Source of the DNA: Streptomyces sp. NRRL S-340
GTDB lineage: Bacteria; Actinomycetota; Actinomycetes; Streptomycetales; Streptomycetaceae
DNA: 64,000 bases
Assembly (NCBI RefSeq): GCF_000720185.1
Contig: NZ_JOIY01000029.1
Location: 41,414 to 105,413 of the forward strand
Reading direction: 5' to 3'
Below are positions 43,553 through 53,044 of the stretch, piece after piece. The notes beneath the pieces are model-generated. The model did not search any database, was not told the origin of the DNA, and saw only the letters and a program-made list of their open reading frames with translations. Position 1 is the stretch's first letter, and the number at the start of each line of letters is the position of its first letter. Both the position numbers and the translations under genes were made by a program.

Positions 43553-44529
43553 CGGCGTACCCGCGGGTCGAGCACCAGCAGCAGCGCGTCGGCGAGCAGC
43601 CCCGCCAGGAGCACCGCCACGGCCGCGAAGAGACAGACCGCGACGACCGAGTTGACGTCGCCCTCCTGCGCCGCGTCCAGGAACCAGCACCCCATGCCGG
43701 GCCAGCCGAAGATCTGCTCGGCGAAGACCGAACCGGTGAACAGGGCGAGGAAGCCGAAGGAGAAGAACGTCGTCATCGGCACGAGCGAGACCCGCAGACC
43801 GTGGCGGAGCAGCGCCCGGCCGGGCGTGAGGCCCTTGGCCTGCGCGGCGCGCAGATGGTCGGCGGACAGCACGTCCAGGGTCGCGGCGCGCTGGTAGCGG
43901 CTGTAGGACGCGATCGTGCCGAGCGCCACCGTCGCGGTCGGCAGCACCAAGTGGGATGCCCGGTCGGCGAGTTGCGACAGCCAGCCGCCCCTGCGGCCCG
44001 GTGTCGACTCGCCCGTGTAACGGATGACCGTGTGGCCGACGCCGTGGTTGAAGGAGAGCGCGCCGTCCTTGAGCAGCAGGGCGAGCACGAACGTGGGGAC
44101 GGACAGCACCAGGAAGGAGAGGACCGTCAGCGCATGGTCCGGCAGGCGGCCCCGGCGCACGGCCGCCCACAGGCCCGCGAGCACCCCGAGGCCCGTCCCC
44201 ACCACCGTGCCCGCCAGCAGCAGCCGCACCGAGACACCGACCCGCCGCCCGAACTCCGCGTTCACCGAGCCGCCGTCGAGCGTGCGTCCGAGGTCACCGT
44301 GGAGCGCCCGCCACGACCAGTGCCCGAACCGGACGAGGACCGGAGTGCGGTCGTCCAGGCCGAGCGCGGCCAGCTCGTGGTCGACCGCCCAGGCGGGCGG
44401 CCGGGGGGTGCGGTTCTCGAAGTGGGCGCGCGGGCTGAGCGCCACCGAGGCGATCACGTACGACACGAGGACCGAGACGAGGAGGAGGGCGCCGCTGCGC
44501 GCGATGCGCGCGAGCGCACGGCCGGCCAT
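43549..44529 (-). CDS. Oligopeptide ABC transporter permease (DppB/OppB type)
   Basis: 326 residues with about six spans. The N-terminal region contains GDLGRTLDGGSV, and the EAA loop is YSRYQRAATLDVLSADHLRAAQAKGL followed by LRHGLRVSLVP, typical of OppB proteins. GAGGAGG precedes the ATG. First gene of the minus-strand transporter operon, divergent from the binding-protein gene over 131 bp containing an 8-bp inverted repeat. Confidence 0.92.
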   Translation of the reverse strand: MAGRALARIARSGALLLVSVLVSYVIASVALSPRAHFENRTPRPPAWAVDHELAALGLDDRTPVLVRFGHWSWRALHGDLGRTLDGGSVNAEFGRRVGVSVRLLLAGTVVGTGLGVLAGLWAAVRRGRLPDHALTVLSFLVLSVPTFVLALLLKDGALSFNHGVGHTVIRYTGESTPGRRGGWLSQLADRASHLVLPTATVALGTIASYSRYQRAATLDVLSADHLRAAQAKGLTPGRALLRHGLRVSLVPMTTFFSFGFLALFTGSVFAEQIFGWPGMGCWFLDAAQEGDVNSVVAVCLFAAVAVLLAGLLADALLLVLDPRVRR

Positions 44530-44594
44530 GAGCCTCCTCGGTGGACGGGCGGCGGGCTGAGTTGGTGAGCGCGTTACCCGTCGATGATAAATTC

Positions 44595-44619
44595 AACTGA
44601 CCGAAATCGTAGGTCAGTT
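44595..44619. promoter_or_regulatory. Inverted-repeat operator between permease and binding-protein genes
   Basis: AACTGACC (44595-44602) and GGTCAGTT (44612-44619) are perfect inverted repeats separated by 9 AT-rich bases, in the centre of the divergent promoter. Probably a site where one regulator controls both halves of the importer. Confidence 0.7.
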
Positions 44620-44660
44620 CGCATCCTTTGGTGATCTTTTGCATTGACCAGGAGGACCCT

Positions 44661-46421
44661 GTGAGCCGATTACGCCGCGTCAAAGCCGTCATCGTCGGAC
44701 TGCTGGCGGCGGCGGTGCTCGTGGGGTGCAGCGGTCCGGGCGGTCCACCGGACACGGGTCGGCCCGCCGCGGCGGCGACGTACGGCTCCCAGAGCATCGG
44801 CGCCGCGCCGGCCGCCCGGCTCCGCGACGGCGGGACGCTCACCCTCGGCATCTCCGCCTGGCCCACCCAGCTCAACTTCCACCAGGTCGACGGGGCCACC
44901 GACGGGGTGTGGCAGCTCGCGCAGCTGGTGGAACCCAGTCTCTTCCGGCGCGACGCCACCGGGGTCCCCCGCCCCGACACCGACTACCTCCTGTCGGCGA
45001 AGGTCACCGACACGGCGCCGCAGACCGTCGTCTACCGGCTCAACCCCAGGGCCCGCTGGTCCGACGGGCGGCCCGTCGCGGCGGCCGACTTCGCCGCGCA
45101 GTGGCGGGCCGTCGGCCGCGGTGACGACCGCTACCACGTCGCCGACCCCACCGGCTATGACCAGATCGCATCGGTGGGCGAAGGCCCGGACGGGCCCGGC
45201 GCCCACGAGGTGAAGATCGTCTTCCGCACCCCCTACACCGACTGGCAGCGGCTGTTCACGCCGCTGTACCCGGCCTCCGCGATCACCACTCCCGCGCAGT
45301 TCAACCAGGGCTGGATCGGCCGGGTCCCGGTCACCGCGGGGCCGTTCACGATCGGCTCGCTCGACCGGACCACCGAGACCGCCACCGTCGTCCGCGACCC
45401 CCACTGGTGGGGCGCCCGGCCCCGGCTCGACAAGATCGTACTGCGCACCCTGCTGCCCGCCGCCGCCCTGCAGGCCTACCGCAACGGCGAGATCGACGCC
45501 GTCAACGCCGGCAGCACCGAGGACTACGCCCAGCTGAAGGACGCCGAGGACAGCGTGATACGGACCGGCTCCGCCTGGGACGAGGTGCACGTCGCCCTCA
45601 ACGGCGCCGCCGGGCCGCTGGCGGACGTCGACGTCAGGCATGCCGTCCAGCGGGCCGTCGACCGGGAGGCGCTGGCCGGCGTCGCCGCCCGGGGACTGCC
45701 CGTCGGCGTGCCCCTGCTCGGCAACCACATCTTCATGACCAACCAGCCCGGGTACGCCGACCACTCCGCCCCCTGGGGCACCTACGACCTCGCGGAGGCG
45801 TGCCGCATCCTCGACCGGGCGGGCTGGAAACGGCACGGGGACGGCGGACCGCGCACCAAGGACGGCAAGAAGCTGCGGCTCCGGTTCGTCATCAGCACCG
45901 CCACCAACCGCCTGGGCCTCGACCTCTCCCAGCTCGTCCAGTCGATGCTCGCCCGGGCGGGCATCGAGGTCGACATCGTGAAGGTCCCCACCAACGACTA
46001 CACCGCGAAGTACCTGAACCAGGGCGACTTCGACCTGGCCATCTTCCGCTTCGTCGGTCTCACCTACCCCAGCGGCGTCCTGTCGATCTACCAGCGGCCG
46101 CGCGGGGCCCAGTCGTTCCTCAACTACGGCAGGGTCGGTGACGCCACCGTCGACAAGCTGCTGCGCCAGGCCGCGGGCACCCTGGACAGCAAGCGCGCCG
46201 CCGCGCTGTACAACCAGGCGGACGCCGAGATCTGGCGCATCGGCCACGACATCGAGCTGTACCAGCGCCCGCAGGTGATGGCGGTCCGGACCGGGCTCGC
46301 GAACTACGGGGTCCCCGGTCTCGGCGACATCGACTGGACGAAGGTCGGGTGGACGAAGGCGGAGACGAAGGCGAGGACCAGAAGGAGGCAGAAGACGGAG
46401 GAGGCGGAGCGGACGCGGTAG
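44661..46421 (+). CDS. ABC transporter substrate-binding lipoprotein, family 5 (oligopeptide type)
   Basis: 586 residues. A lipoprotein signal (RRVKAVIVGLLAAAVLVGC, lipobox Cys23) anchors it outside the membrane. The mature part is a family 5 solute-binding protein: SLFRRDATGVPRPD near the start of the domain, VVYRLNPRARWSDGRPVAAADF, and a late region ending LANYGVPGLGDIDW. Family members bind peptides, nickel chelates or sugars. GTG 44661 follows AGGAGG. The last 25 residues are unusually Arg/Lys/Glu-rich. It supplies substrate to the divergent permease/ATPase operon; import of the nearby small peptide is a hypothesis. Confidence 0.92.
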   Translation: MSRLRRVKAVIVGLLAAAVLVGCSGPGGPPDTGRPAAAATYGSQSIGAAPAARLRDGGTLTLGISAWPTQLNFHQVDGATDGVWQLAQLVEPSLFRRDATGVPRPDTDYLLSAKVTDTAPQTVVYRLNPRARWSDGRPVAAADFAAQWRAVGRGDDRYHVADPTGYDQIASVGEGPDGPGAHEVKIVFRTPYTDWQRLFTPLYPASAITTPAQFNQGWIGRVPVTAGPFTIGSLDRTTETATVVRDPHWWGARPRLDKIVLRTLLPAAALQAYRNGEIDAVNAGSTEDYAQLKDAEDSVIRTGSAWDEVHVALNGAAGPLADVDVRHAVQRAVDREALAGVAARGLPVGVPLLGNHIFMTNQPGYADHSAPWGTYDLAEACRILDRAGWKRHGDGGPRTKDGKKLRLRFVISTATNRLGLDLSQLVQSMLARAGIEVDIVKVPTNDYTAKYLNQGDFDLAIFRFVGLTYPSGVLSIYQRPRGAQSFLNYGRVGDATVDKLLRQAAGTLDSKRAAALYNQADAEIWRIGHDIELYQRPQVMAVRTGLANYGVPGLGDIDWTKVGWTKAETKARTRRRQKTEEAERTR

Positions 46422-46482
46422 GGCCAGGGGCGCGTGGGGCCGAAGACCGTGGAGCCGGATGCGAGGGCGTCGGACGCGAGGG

Positions 46483-46568
46483 CGCGGACGCGGTGGCGCG
46501 GACGCGGTGGCGCGGACGCGGTGGCGTCGCACGTGGTGGCGTCGCACGTGGTGGCGCGGACGTGGTGG
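46483..46568 (+). repeat. Short tandem repeat array (14-15 bp units)
   Basis: Six consecutive units: CGCGGACGCGGTGG three times (46483-46524), CGTCGCACGTGGTGG twice (46525-46554), CGCGGACGTGGTGG once (46555-46568). No open frame with convincing coding character spans it. It lies in the 280-bp gap behind the binding-protein gene. Confidence 0.8.
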
Positions 46569-46636
46569 TGCCGGACATGAGAGCGCCGGAGGCGGTGGAG
46601 CCGGGTGGGGCGCGGCCGGACGCGGAGGGGCGGACA

Positions 46637-46675
46637 CACCTGTCCGGTGGCGGGCGGACCGCCACCGGACAGGTG
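46637..46675. terminator. Bidirectional hairpin terminator
   Basis: A perfect 17-bp stem (46637-46653 with 46659-46675) and 5-nt loop lie between the convergent binding-protein and transposase-like genes. Confidence 0.85.
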
Positions 46676-46701
46676 CCGTGAGGGGATCGGACCGGACCCG
46701 C

Positions 46702-47907
46702 TCAGACCGCGGACCCGCTCAGCACCCGTTCGGGCCGGGGCGCGGCCGCCGCCCGCAGCGCGGCGAAGCCGAGCGCGGCCGAGGCGAGCGTGACGTGGTG
46801 GTGCCAGCCGCGGAAGGAGCGGCCCTCGAAGTCACCGAGTCCGAAGTCCTCGTGCAGCCGCTGCAGCCCGGCACCGGCCAGGGACCGCAGCTGGGCCAGC
46901 GGCAGCGCCTCGGCGAGCCGCCGGGCCGGCAGGTTCGTCAGCCAGTAGGCGCGCGGCTCGGGCCGCCCGAACGGCCAGTCCGCGACCAGGTGCCGCGGGG
47001 TCGGCCGGTGCGCGGTCGCGGCCCGGCCGGCCGCCGGCCGCGCGCACAGCAGCGCGGGCGTGGACAGGTACTGCGAGCGGTGCCTGCGCTCGGTCACCGG
47101 GTCCTGCCAGCTGACCGGCGTGCGCTCGGTGCGCCGGGCCACGTGCGCGGCGAGGTCGGCGACCGTGCCGCGCACCGCGGGCAGCGCCGAGTGCGGCCGC
47201 GGCATGGTGACGGCGGTGCGCGGCGACACCTGCACGAGGTAACCGAGGCCCCGTGCCTCCAGACCGCACAGCAGCGGATCGGTCTCGGACTCGTGGCGCC
47301 AGTCCGCGAGCACGGGACGCGGATCGAGCAGCCACTCCTCCGTCATCTCGTCGACCGCCTCCAGGACGTAGTGCCAGCGGGGCCGCGACTGCTCGTGCGC
47401 GGGCAGGTGCGCGGCTCGCCGTAACTCCTCGTCCCGGTCCCAGTGGGGCGGGAGCAGCAGCCGCCAGTTCACCGGCAGGCCCCCTCCGGCGCCCACCAGG
47501 GAGACCGCGCAGGCGAGCTGGCAGTTGACGGTGCGCTCCTGGGACGGCACGTACTGGCGGGCCACACCCACCGAACGGTCGCCGTTCTTCACGAAGACGA
47601 CCTCGTCCACCGACCAGGCCTCGACCGGGAAGGTGCCGGCGAGACGCAGTGCCGTCTGCCGCCGCACCGGCCCGCACTCCCACGGGCTCTGGTGCACGAA
47701 CTGCTGGAGCTGCTGCACGGCGGGCCGTCCGAGCACGTGCTCGGAGATCCGGGTGGGCGTCTTGCGGCCCGGCACCGACAGCAGGCCCCGCAGATAGACC
47801 TCTCCCCAGCGCCGCTGGTCGGAGCGGGCCAGTTCACGGAACAGGTCGCCGCAGTAGGCCTGGAAGGACAGGGGCAGGGACGCGGAGAGGGGAGTCGGAG
47901 AGGACAC
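46702..47907 (-). mobile_element. IS701-family transposase-like gene
   Basis: 401 residues resembling IS701-type DDE transposases. FPVEAWSVDEVVFVKNGDRSV carries the first Asp region, RQYVPSQERTVNCQLACAVSL follows, VLADWRHE is a likely second acidic site, and the C-terminal EDFGLGDFEGRSFRGWHHHVTLA the third. The frame is intact. GTG 47907 has GGAG upstream; ATG 47958 would overlap the neighbouring epimerase gene. No clear terminal inverted repeats or target duplication were found at the gene borders, so this may be a resident or domesticated transposase rather than an active IS. Confidence 0.75.
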
Positions 47908-47950
47908 AGTGCTCCCAGGACGGTGCGGAACATTCGGCTGGAACAGGGAT

Positions 47951-50113
47951 TCAGTCATGGGCGCACGCGTCCCCGCCCTCGAGGAGGAAGGCATCGGTGG
48001 CGAGCAGGGCGTCGGCGACGTCGGGCAGGGCGCAGCCGACGATGACGAAGTCGGCGTCGAGCCCGGCCTTGGTGCGCTGGAAGAGGAGTTCGTTGATGGC
48101 GGGCCGGCTCATCGCGGTGACCTCGCACAGGTGGAACTCCACGCGCTGCGGCTCGGCCGCCATCACCTCGGCCAGGATCCGCCGGAACTTCTCCAGCTCC
48201 GCGGTGTCGATGACGCCGGCGCAGCGCACGTGCGCGGTGTCGCCGTCGAACTCGGTGCGCATCCGCAGCCGCATCTGCGCGGCCTCCAGCTCGACACGCA
48301 CCCGCACCGGGGCGTCGCCGTGGGGCAGCCGGACGGTCAGCTCCTTGGCGTCGAAGTTGTGGTACGGGGCGCCGTCCACCCACACCCCGGTCAGCTCCAC
48401 CGAACCGGCGGGCAGCAGATCGGGCGCGACGCGCAGCACGCGGTCGGGCAGGTCGTCCGGACGCGGACGGAAGTGCAGGGTGAGGGTGTCGTTGCTGATG
48501 AGCAGGCCGGTGTAGGCGGCGGCCAGGTAGCACAGCTCCAGGGAGTGGTAGCCGGCCATGGAGTGGCTGCCCTTGAGCCGTTCGGTGCCGAGCAGGTACG
48601 GGATGCCGTTGGCCTGCACGTTGAAGTACACGCCGCCGTCGTCGTAGTCGAGGAAGAACGCGTTGTGGAACGAGGCCGCCTCGCGGGCCAGGCGCAGGTG
48701 CTCGGGGTCGTTGGTGGTGCCGGCGAGGATCAGGTAGGCGAGGATCGCCTGTTCCTGCTGCCACCAGGCCTTGCGGTCGTGCCACACCATGCGGTGCATG
48801 CCGCTGTCCGGGTCGGCCTTGCGCTCCACCACGTCGTACCAGCCGCCGCGCAGCTGGTCGCTGCCCACGGCCGGCATGATCTCGCCGATGCGTTCGGCGA
48901 GCGCCCCGTAGCCGTCCTTGTCGATCAGGGACTTGATACGGGTCAGGTTCCAGGCGATCTTCAGGTTGTGGCCGACGACGGCCCGGTCCTGCTGCCAGCC
49001 CCAGGTGCGGTCGGGCGACCAGTCGGCGTGGAACCGCTCCTGCACGAACGGGCTGTCCGGTTCGTCGGGGAAGCGCTCGACGATGGTGTCCGCGGTCTCC
49101 TCCAGGAGCGCCGCGAAGTCCTGGCGTCCGGTGGCCAGGTAGGCGTTGATCAGGTACGCGGGGGCGTGGTCGCCGACCGAGTTCCAGTTCTTGCGCGACC
49201 GGTTGGGGCCGAGCGAGTCGGCGTGCGGGTCGAGCGTGATCGGGTCGATGTGCGAGAAGAACCCGCCGTGCTCCGGGTCCCTGAAGAACCGCTCGAACAG
49301 GGTCACCGTGCGGTCGATGTCCTCCAGGATCCGCGGGTCACCGGTGATCCGGTACGTCTGGGTGGGGCCGGCGAGCGCGTAGATCTGCTCGTACATCGGG
49401 ATGGCGTCGACGTCGTCGCCGAACTCCGAGGCGTACACCTTGCGCTGGCCGGTCGGGGTGACGTCGATGCCGTGGTACCAGTAGACGAACCCGTCCTGCT
49501 CGTCGGTGACCCGCATGTGCTCGCGCAGGTACTCCGTGCCCGACTCGGCCGCGTCCAGGAAGCGGTCCTCGCCGGTCAGCAGGTAGGCGGTGGCCAGACC
49601 GTAGACGAGCCGGGAGATGGTGTCGGTCTCCTGGCGCACGTCCGTGCCGTCGAAGTCCGGCAGGTGCGTGCCGTGCAGGGTCAGGTGCGTGCGGAAGTTG
49701 CGCCAGTCGTACTTGCCGTCGGGGAAGTGACCGCGCAGGTAGAAGTCGGCGACGGCGGTGGCCTGCTGGACCCACCAGGAGGGGTGCTCGAAGACGTAGG
49801 CGCCGCGGTGCTCCTCGGGGAAGGTGATCTCCTTCGCCTCGAACCGCTCGCCGTCCTCCCACTCGTAGCAGATGCCGTACGCGAACAGGTAGCGGCCCTC
49901 GGCGAGCATGTCCACGGTGGCGTCGGTGGTGTCGCGGTAGTCGTCGCCGAGGTTGCGCACGATGCGCGAGGCGACGTTGCGGGGCAGGTGAACGGTGAAC
50001 TCACGGTCGTCCGAGGTGCGCAGACCGAAGCGGCGACCGGTGGGGCTGAAGTAGGTGACGTAACCGGCGAGCGTGTCGGAGAACGTGCGGCGACGTGCTG
50101 CGGATCCACTCAT
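47951..50113 (-). CDS. AGE-family epimerase/isomerase fused to a C-terminal STAS domain
   Basis: 720 residues. About residues 95-530 form an (alpha/alpha)6-barrel of the N-acylglucosamine 2-epimerase/cellobiose epimerase family, with WGWQQDRAVVGHNLKIAWNL and KAWWQQEQAILAYL carrying the usual His and Trp residues. After a beta-rich part, about 600-715 is a STAS (anti-anti-sigma-like) domain; VTAMSRPAINELL matches the phosphorylatable-Ser loop of SpoIIAA-like proteins. A sugar enzyme coupled to a switch domain is unusual and suggests control by a kinase. It overlaps the GlgX gene (ATGA). Confidence 0.85.
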   Translation of the reverse strand: MSGSAARRRTFSDTLAGYVTYFSPTGRRFGLRTSDDREFTVHLPRNVASRIVRNLGDDYRDTTDATVDMLAEGRYLFAYGICYEWEDGERFEAKEITFPEEHRGAYVFEHPSWWVQQATAVADFYLRGHFPDGKYDWRNFRTHLTLHGTHLPDFDGTDVRQETDTISRLVYGLATAYLLTGEDRFLDAAESGTEYLREHMRVTDEQDGFVYWYHGIDVTPTGQRKVYASEFGDDVDAIPMYEQIYALAGPTQTYRITGDPRILEDIDRTVTLFERFFRDPEHGGFFSHIDPITLDPHADSLGPNRSRKNWNSVGDHAPAYLINAYLATGRQDFAALLEETADTIVERFPDEPDSPFVQERFHADWSPDRTWGWQQDRAVVGHNLKIAWNLTRIKSLIDKDGYGALAERIGEIMPAVGSDQLRGGWYDVVERKADPDSGMHRMVWHDRKAWWQQEQAILAYLILAGTTNDPEHLRLAREAASFHNAFFLDYDDGGVYFNVQANGIPYLLGTERLKGSHSMAGYHSLELCYLAAAYTGLLISNDTLTLHFRPRPDDLPDRVLRVAPDLLPAGSVELTGVWVDGAPYHNFDAKELTVRLPHGDAPVRVRVELEAAQMRLRMRTEFDGDTAHVRCAGVIDTAELEKFRRILAEVMAAEPQRVEFHLCEVTAMSRPAINELLFQRTKAGLDADFVIVGCALPDVADALLATDAFLLEGGDACAHD

Positions 50114-52215
50114 CGGGGGTTGTCCTTCGCGTCAGACAGGGCCGCCAGCAGCACGACGCTGCGGCCGTGGGCGTGGAAGGTGTGGTCGTCGTGCGGCTCC
50201 TCTTGGCCGGCCGGAAGGAGGTCGCGCGGGCCCGCCTGGGCGGTGTCCAGGATGCGGTGCCAGCGGTGGCCGCGGATGTGCGGCAGCTCGAAGTCGAGGC
50301 CCAAGTGGTACATGTTGAGGATCAGGTGGAGGTCGGGATCGCCGTCGAACCCGCCGAGCGTGCAGGCCAGGACGCGTGCGTTGGTGTCCTCCCAGCCGGG
50401 CTGCTCCAGGCGCGTGCCGTGCCAGGTGACGTCCGGCAGCTGCCGTGAGTTGAGGTGCCCGGTGTAGAAGTGGGGTGCGCGGAAGGTGCGGAAGCGGCGC
50501 CGCAGCCCGATCAGGCGCCGGACGAACTCGAAGGTCTCCTCCTCCTTGTCGGCCTGGTCCCAGTCCAGCCAGGACGTCGGGTTGTCCTGGCAGTACGCGT
50601 TGTTGTTGCCGTTCTGGCTGTTGCGGAACTCGTCACCCGCCAGCAGCATCGGCACGCCCCTGCTGAGCATCAGCACCGACAGCAGGTTCTTGATCTGCCG
50701 GACGCGCAGGCGCTCCACCTCCGGGTCGTCGCTGGGGCCCTCGGCCCCGCAGTTCCAGCTGAAGTTCTCGGCCGCCCCGTCGGTGTCGGCCTCGCCGTTG
50801 GCGTAGTTGTGCTTGTGGTCGTAGCTCACCAGGTCGTTGAGGGTGAAGCCGTCGTGACAGGTGATGAAGTTGATGCTGTTGGTCGGCAGTTCCTTCTGCG
50901 GGCCGAAGAGGTCCTCGGAGCCGCCGAGCCGCTTGGCGAGGTCACCGACCACTCCGGCGTCCCCGCGCACGAAGCGCCTCACGTCGTCTCGGAACGGCCC
51001 GTTCCACTGAGCCCAGCGCTTGCCGGGGAAGCGGCCCACCTGGTAGAGGCCGCCCCCGTCCCACGGTTCGGCGATGATCTTCGTCTCGGCGAGCACCTTG
51101 GACAGCTCGATCGCCCACAGGACCGGCGGCACCGGCATCTCGTAGCCCTGGTCGCCGCGCGACAGCTCGGAGGCCAGGTCGAAGCGGAAGCCGTCGACGT
51201 GGTGCTCGGTGACCCAGTACTCCAGGGACTCGACGATGAACTTGGCGACGAAGGGGTGGTTGGCGTTGACCGCGTTGCCGCAGCCGGTGAAGTCCATGTA
51301 GTGGCTGCGGTCCTGCGGCCACAGGTGGTAGTACGCCTCGTTGGCCTGGCCGCGGAAGCTGATGGTCGGGCCGAACTCGTTGCCCTCGCTGGTGTGGTTG
51401 AAGACGACGTCGAGGATCACCTCGATGCCGGCCCGGTGCAGCGCCTTGACCATGTCCCTGAACTCCGCGATGTGCGTGTTCAGATGGGGCGAGGTGCAGT
51501 AGCCGGTGTGCGGCGCGAAGAATCCGTACGGGTCGTAGCCCCAGTAGTTGTGCAGCGGGGTCCCGTCCGGGCCGTTGCGCAGGACGTGCGTCTCGTCGAA
51601 GTCGAAGACGGGCAGCAGTTCGACGGCGGTGACGCCGAGCCGCTTGAGGTGCGGGATCTTCTCGATCACCGCGGAGAACGTCCCCGGGCTCGCCGCCCGC
51701 GACGTGGGCGACGCCGTCAGACCGCGCACGTGCATCTCGTAGATGACCGTGTCCTCCATCGGCGTGCGCAGCGGCTGGTCGCCCTCCCAGTCGTAGTCGT
51801 CGAGGTCGACGACGAGGCTGCGCATGCACGTCTCGACGTTGTCCTGCAGCCCGATCGCCAGCGTGCGGTTCCAGCGGGAGTTGATGTTGGCGCGGGCGTA
51901 CGGGTCGAGCAGCACCTTGCGGTGGTCGAAGCGGGTGCCCGACCGCTTGGGGTCGCGCGGTCCGTCCATCCGGTACGCGTAGACCTGTCCGGCACCGATG
52001 CCGGCGACGTGGCAGTGCCAGAAGTGGAAGCTGCGGTGCTTGTCGGGGTGGAGGTGGATGGTCCGCGAGGGCCGCGGGTCATCGCACTTGTCGAAGAGCA
52101 GCAGGTCGACACGGGTGGCGTGCTCCGAGAAGACGGAGAAGTTGACTCCGCCGTCGACGACGGTGGAACCCAGAGGCTGGGGGCGTCCCGCCGAGATCTG
52201 CGGCGTCTCGGTCAT
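50110..52215 (-). CDS. glgX: Glycogen debranching enzyme GlgX
   Basis: 701 residues, GH13 subfamily 11. An N-terminal CBM48-like domain (PLGSTVVDGGVNFSVFSEHA) precedes the catalytic barrel. The nucleophile Asp lies in DGFRFDLAS, the acid/base Glu in IIAEPWD and the third carboxylate in FITCHDGFTLND. It hydrolyses alpha-1,6 branches of glycogen or limit dextrin in the cytosol. GGAG precedes the ATG. Within the operon it sits between the NmrA-like and AGE-STAS genes, so polysaccharide trimming and sugar epimerisation may be joined here. Confidence 0.95.
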   Translation of the reverse strand: MTETPQISAGRPQPLGSTVVDGGVNFSVFSEHATRVDLLLFDKCDDPRPSRTIHLHPDKHRSFHFWHCHVAGIGAGQVYAYRMDGPRDPKRSGTRFDHRKVLLDPYARANINSRWNRTLAIGLQDNVETCMRSLVVDLDDYDWEGDQPLRTPMEDTVIYEMHVRGLTASPTSRAASPGTFSAVIEKIPHLKRLGVTAVELLPVFDFDETHVLRNGPDGTPLHNYWGYDPYGFFAPHTGYCTSPHLNTHIAEFRDMVKALHRAGIEVILDVVFNHTSEGNEFGPTISFRGQANEAYYHLWPQDRSHYMDFTGCGNAVNANHPFVAKFIVESLEYWVTEHHVDGFRFDLASELSRGDQGYEMPVPPVLWAIELSKVLAETKIIAEPWDGGGLYQVGRFPGKRWAQWNGPFRDDVRRFVRGDAGVVGDLAKRLGGSEDLFGPQKELPTNSINFITCHDGFTLNDLVSYDHKHNYANGEADTDGAAENFSWNCGAEGPSDDPEVERLRVRQIKNLLSVLMLSRGVPMLLAGDEFRNSQNGNNNAYCQDNPTSWLDWDQADKEEETFEFVRRLIGLRRRFRTFRAPHFYTGHLNSRQLPDVTWHGTRLEQPGWEDTNARVLACTLGGFDGDPDLHLILNMYHLGLDFELPHIRGHRWHRILDTAQAGPRDLLPAGQEEPHDDHTFHAHGRSVVLLAALSDAKDNPR

Positions 52216-52294
52216 GGTGGTCTCCGGTTTCGCGTCAAAGGGGGGCGTGCACGTGCCGTGGTGACGAGGGGCCGAGGTGTCCGGGCCGGGGTGT

Positions 52295-53011
52295 TCAGGC
52301 CGGGGCGTGCAGCGGGACGGACTCGTCCGCGCTGAGCCCCGCGAACAGGTCCTCCCAGTCGCCGGGAGGGCTGCCCGCGCCGTTGCGCATCTCGAAGGTC
52401 AGTCCCTTGGCGGACGGGCAGTACAGGGCCTGGACGCAGGCCTCGGCCACGTCCTGGAGGGCGACGTAACCGTCCCTGCGGTCGCCCTGCTCCAGGTGGA
52501 CGCGGCCGTCGTCGGCCAGTTCGGTGCGGTCGGTCAGCCAGCCCGGGCGGATGATCGTGTAGTCGAGGCCGGAGGCGCGGACGGCGTTCTCACCGGCCAG
52601 CCGCCAGTCGAGCATGCGCCCGTAGGCGTTCATCGGATGTTCGGGACGGGTCACGTGCCGCTGGCTGACGAGGACGAACTGCGCGCGTCCGAGAGCGTTG
52701 TGGCGCTGGAGCGCGTCCAGGGTGTTGAGCACCCCCGCGTGCAGGGTGCTTCGCGGACTGTCGGGGCCCGCGGGGTCGGTGCCGGGTTCCACGGTGTAGA
52801 CGACGGCGGAGCAGCCGTCCAGCGGGGCGGACAGGGACTCGGGGTCGCGGACGTCGCCGAGGAAGAACTGCGCGCGGGGCGGCAGATGGCGGCGGGCGCG
52901 CTGTGTGCTGCGACCGATGACGCGGACGGACTCACCGCGGTCGAGGAGCTTGCGGGTGACGATCCGTCCGACCCGGCCCGTGCCGCCGATCACGGCGATG
53001 GCAGTGTTCAC
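52295..53011 (-). CDS. NAD(P)-binding protein, NmrA/atypical SDR family
   Basis: 238 residues. The N-terminal loop IAVIGGTGRVGRIVTRKLL binds NAD(P). No intact catalytic Tyr-X-X-X-Lys is evident in the usual place (AYGRMLDWRLAGE has a displaced Tyr and no Lys), as in atypical SDRs such as NmrA. It may be a redox sensor or a reductase/epimerase of low activity. GTG 53011 follows GAGGAGAGG and lies 33 bp after the nucleotidyltransferase gene. Confidence 0.85.
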   Translation of the reverse strand: MNTAIAVIGGTGRVGRIVTRKLLDRGESVRVIGRSTQRARRHLPPRAQFFLGDVRDPESLSAPLDGCSAVVYTVEPGTDPAGPDSPRSTLHAGVLNTLDALQRHNALGRAQFVLVSQRHVTRPEHPMNAYGRMLDWRLAGENAVRASGLDYTIIRPGWLTDRTELADDGRVHLEQGDRRDGYVALQDVAEACVQALYCPSAKGLTFEMRNGAGSPPGDWEDLFAGLSADESVPLHAPA

Positions 53012-53044
53012 TGGAACCTCTCCTCAAGGGGTGCAGGGGGCGGG

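Noticed and set aside
46702..47907. Complete active IS element with terminal inverted repeats
   Set aside because: I could not find matching terminal repeats or a target duplication at the gene borders; only the transposase-like gene is supported.
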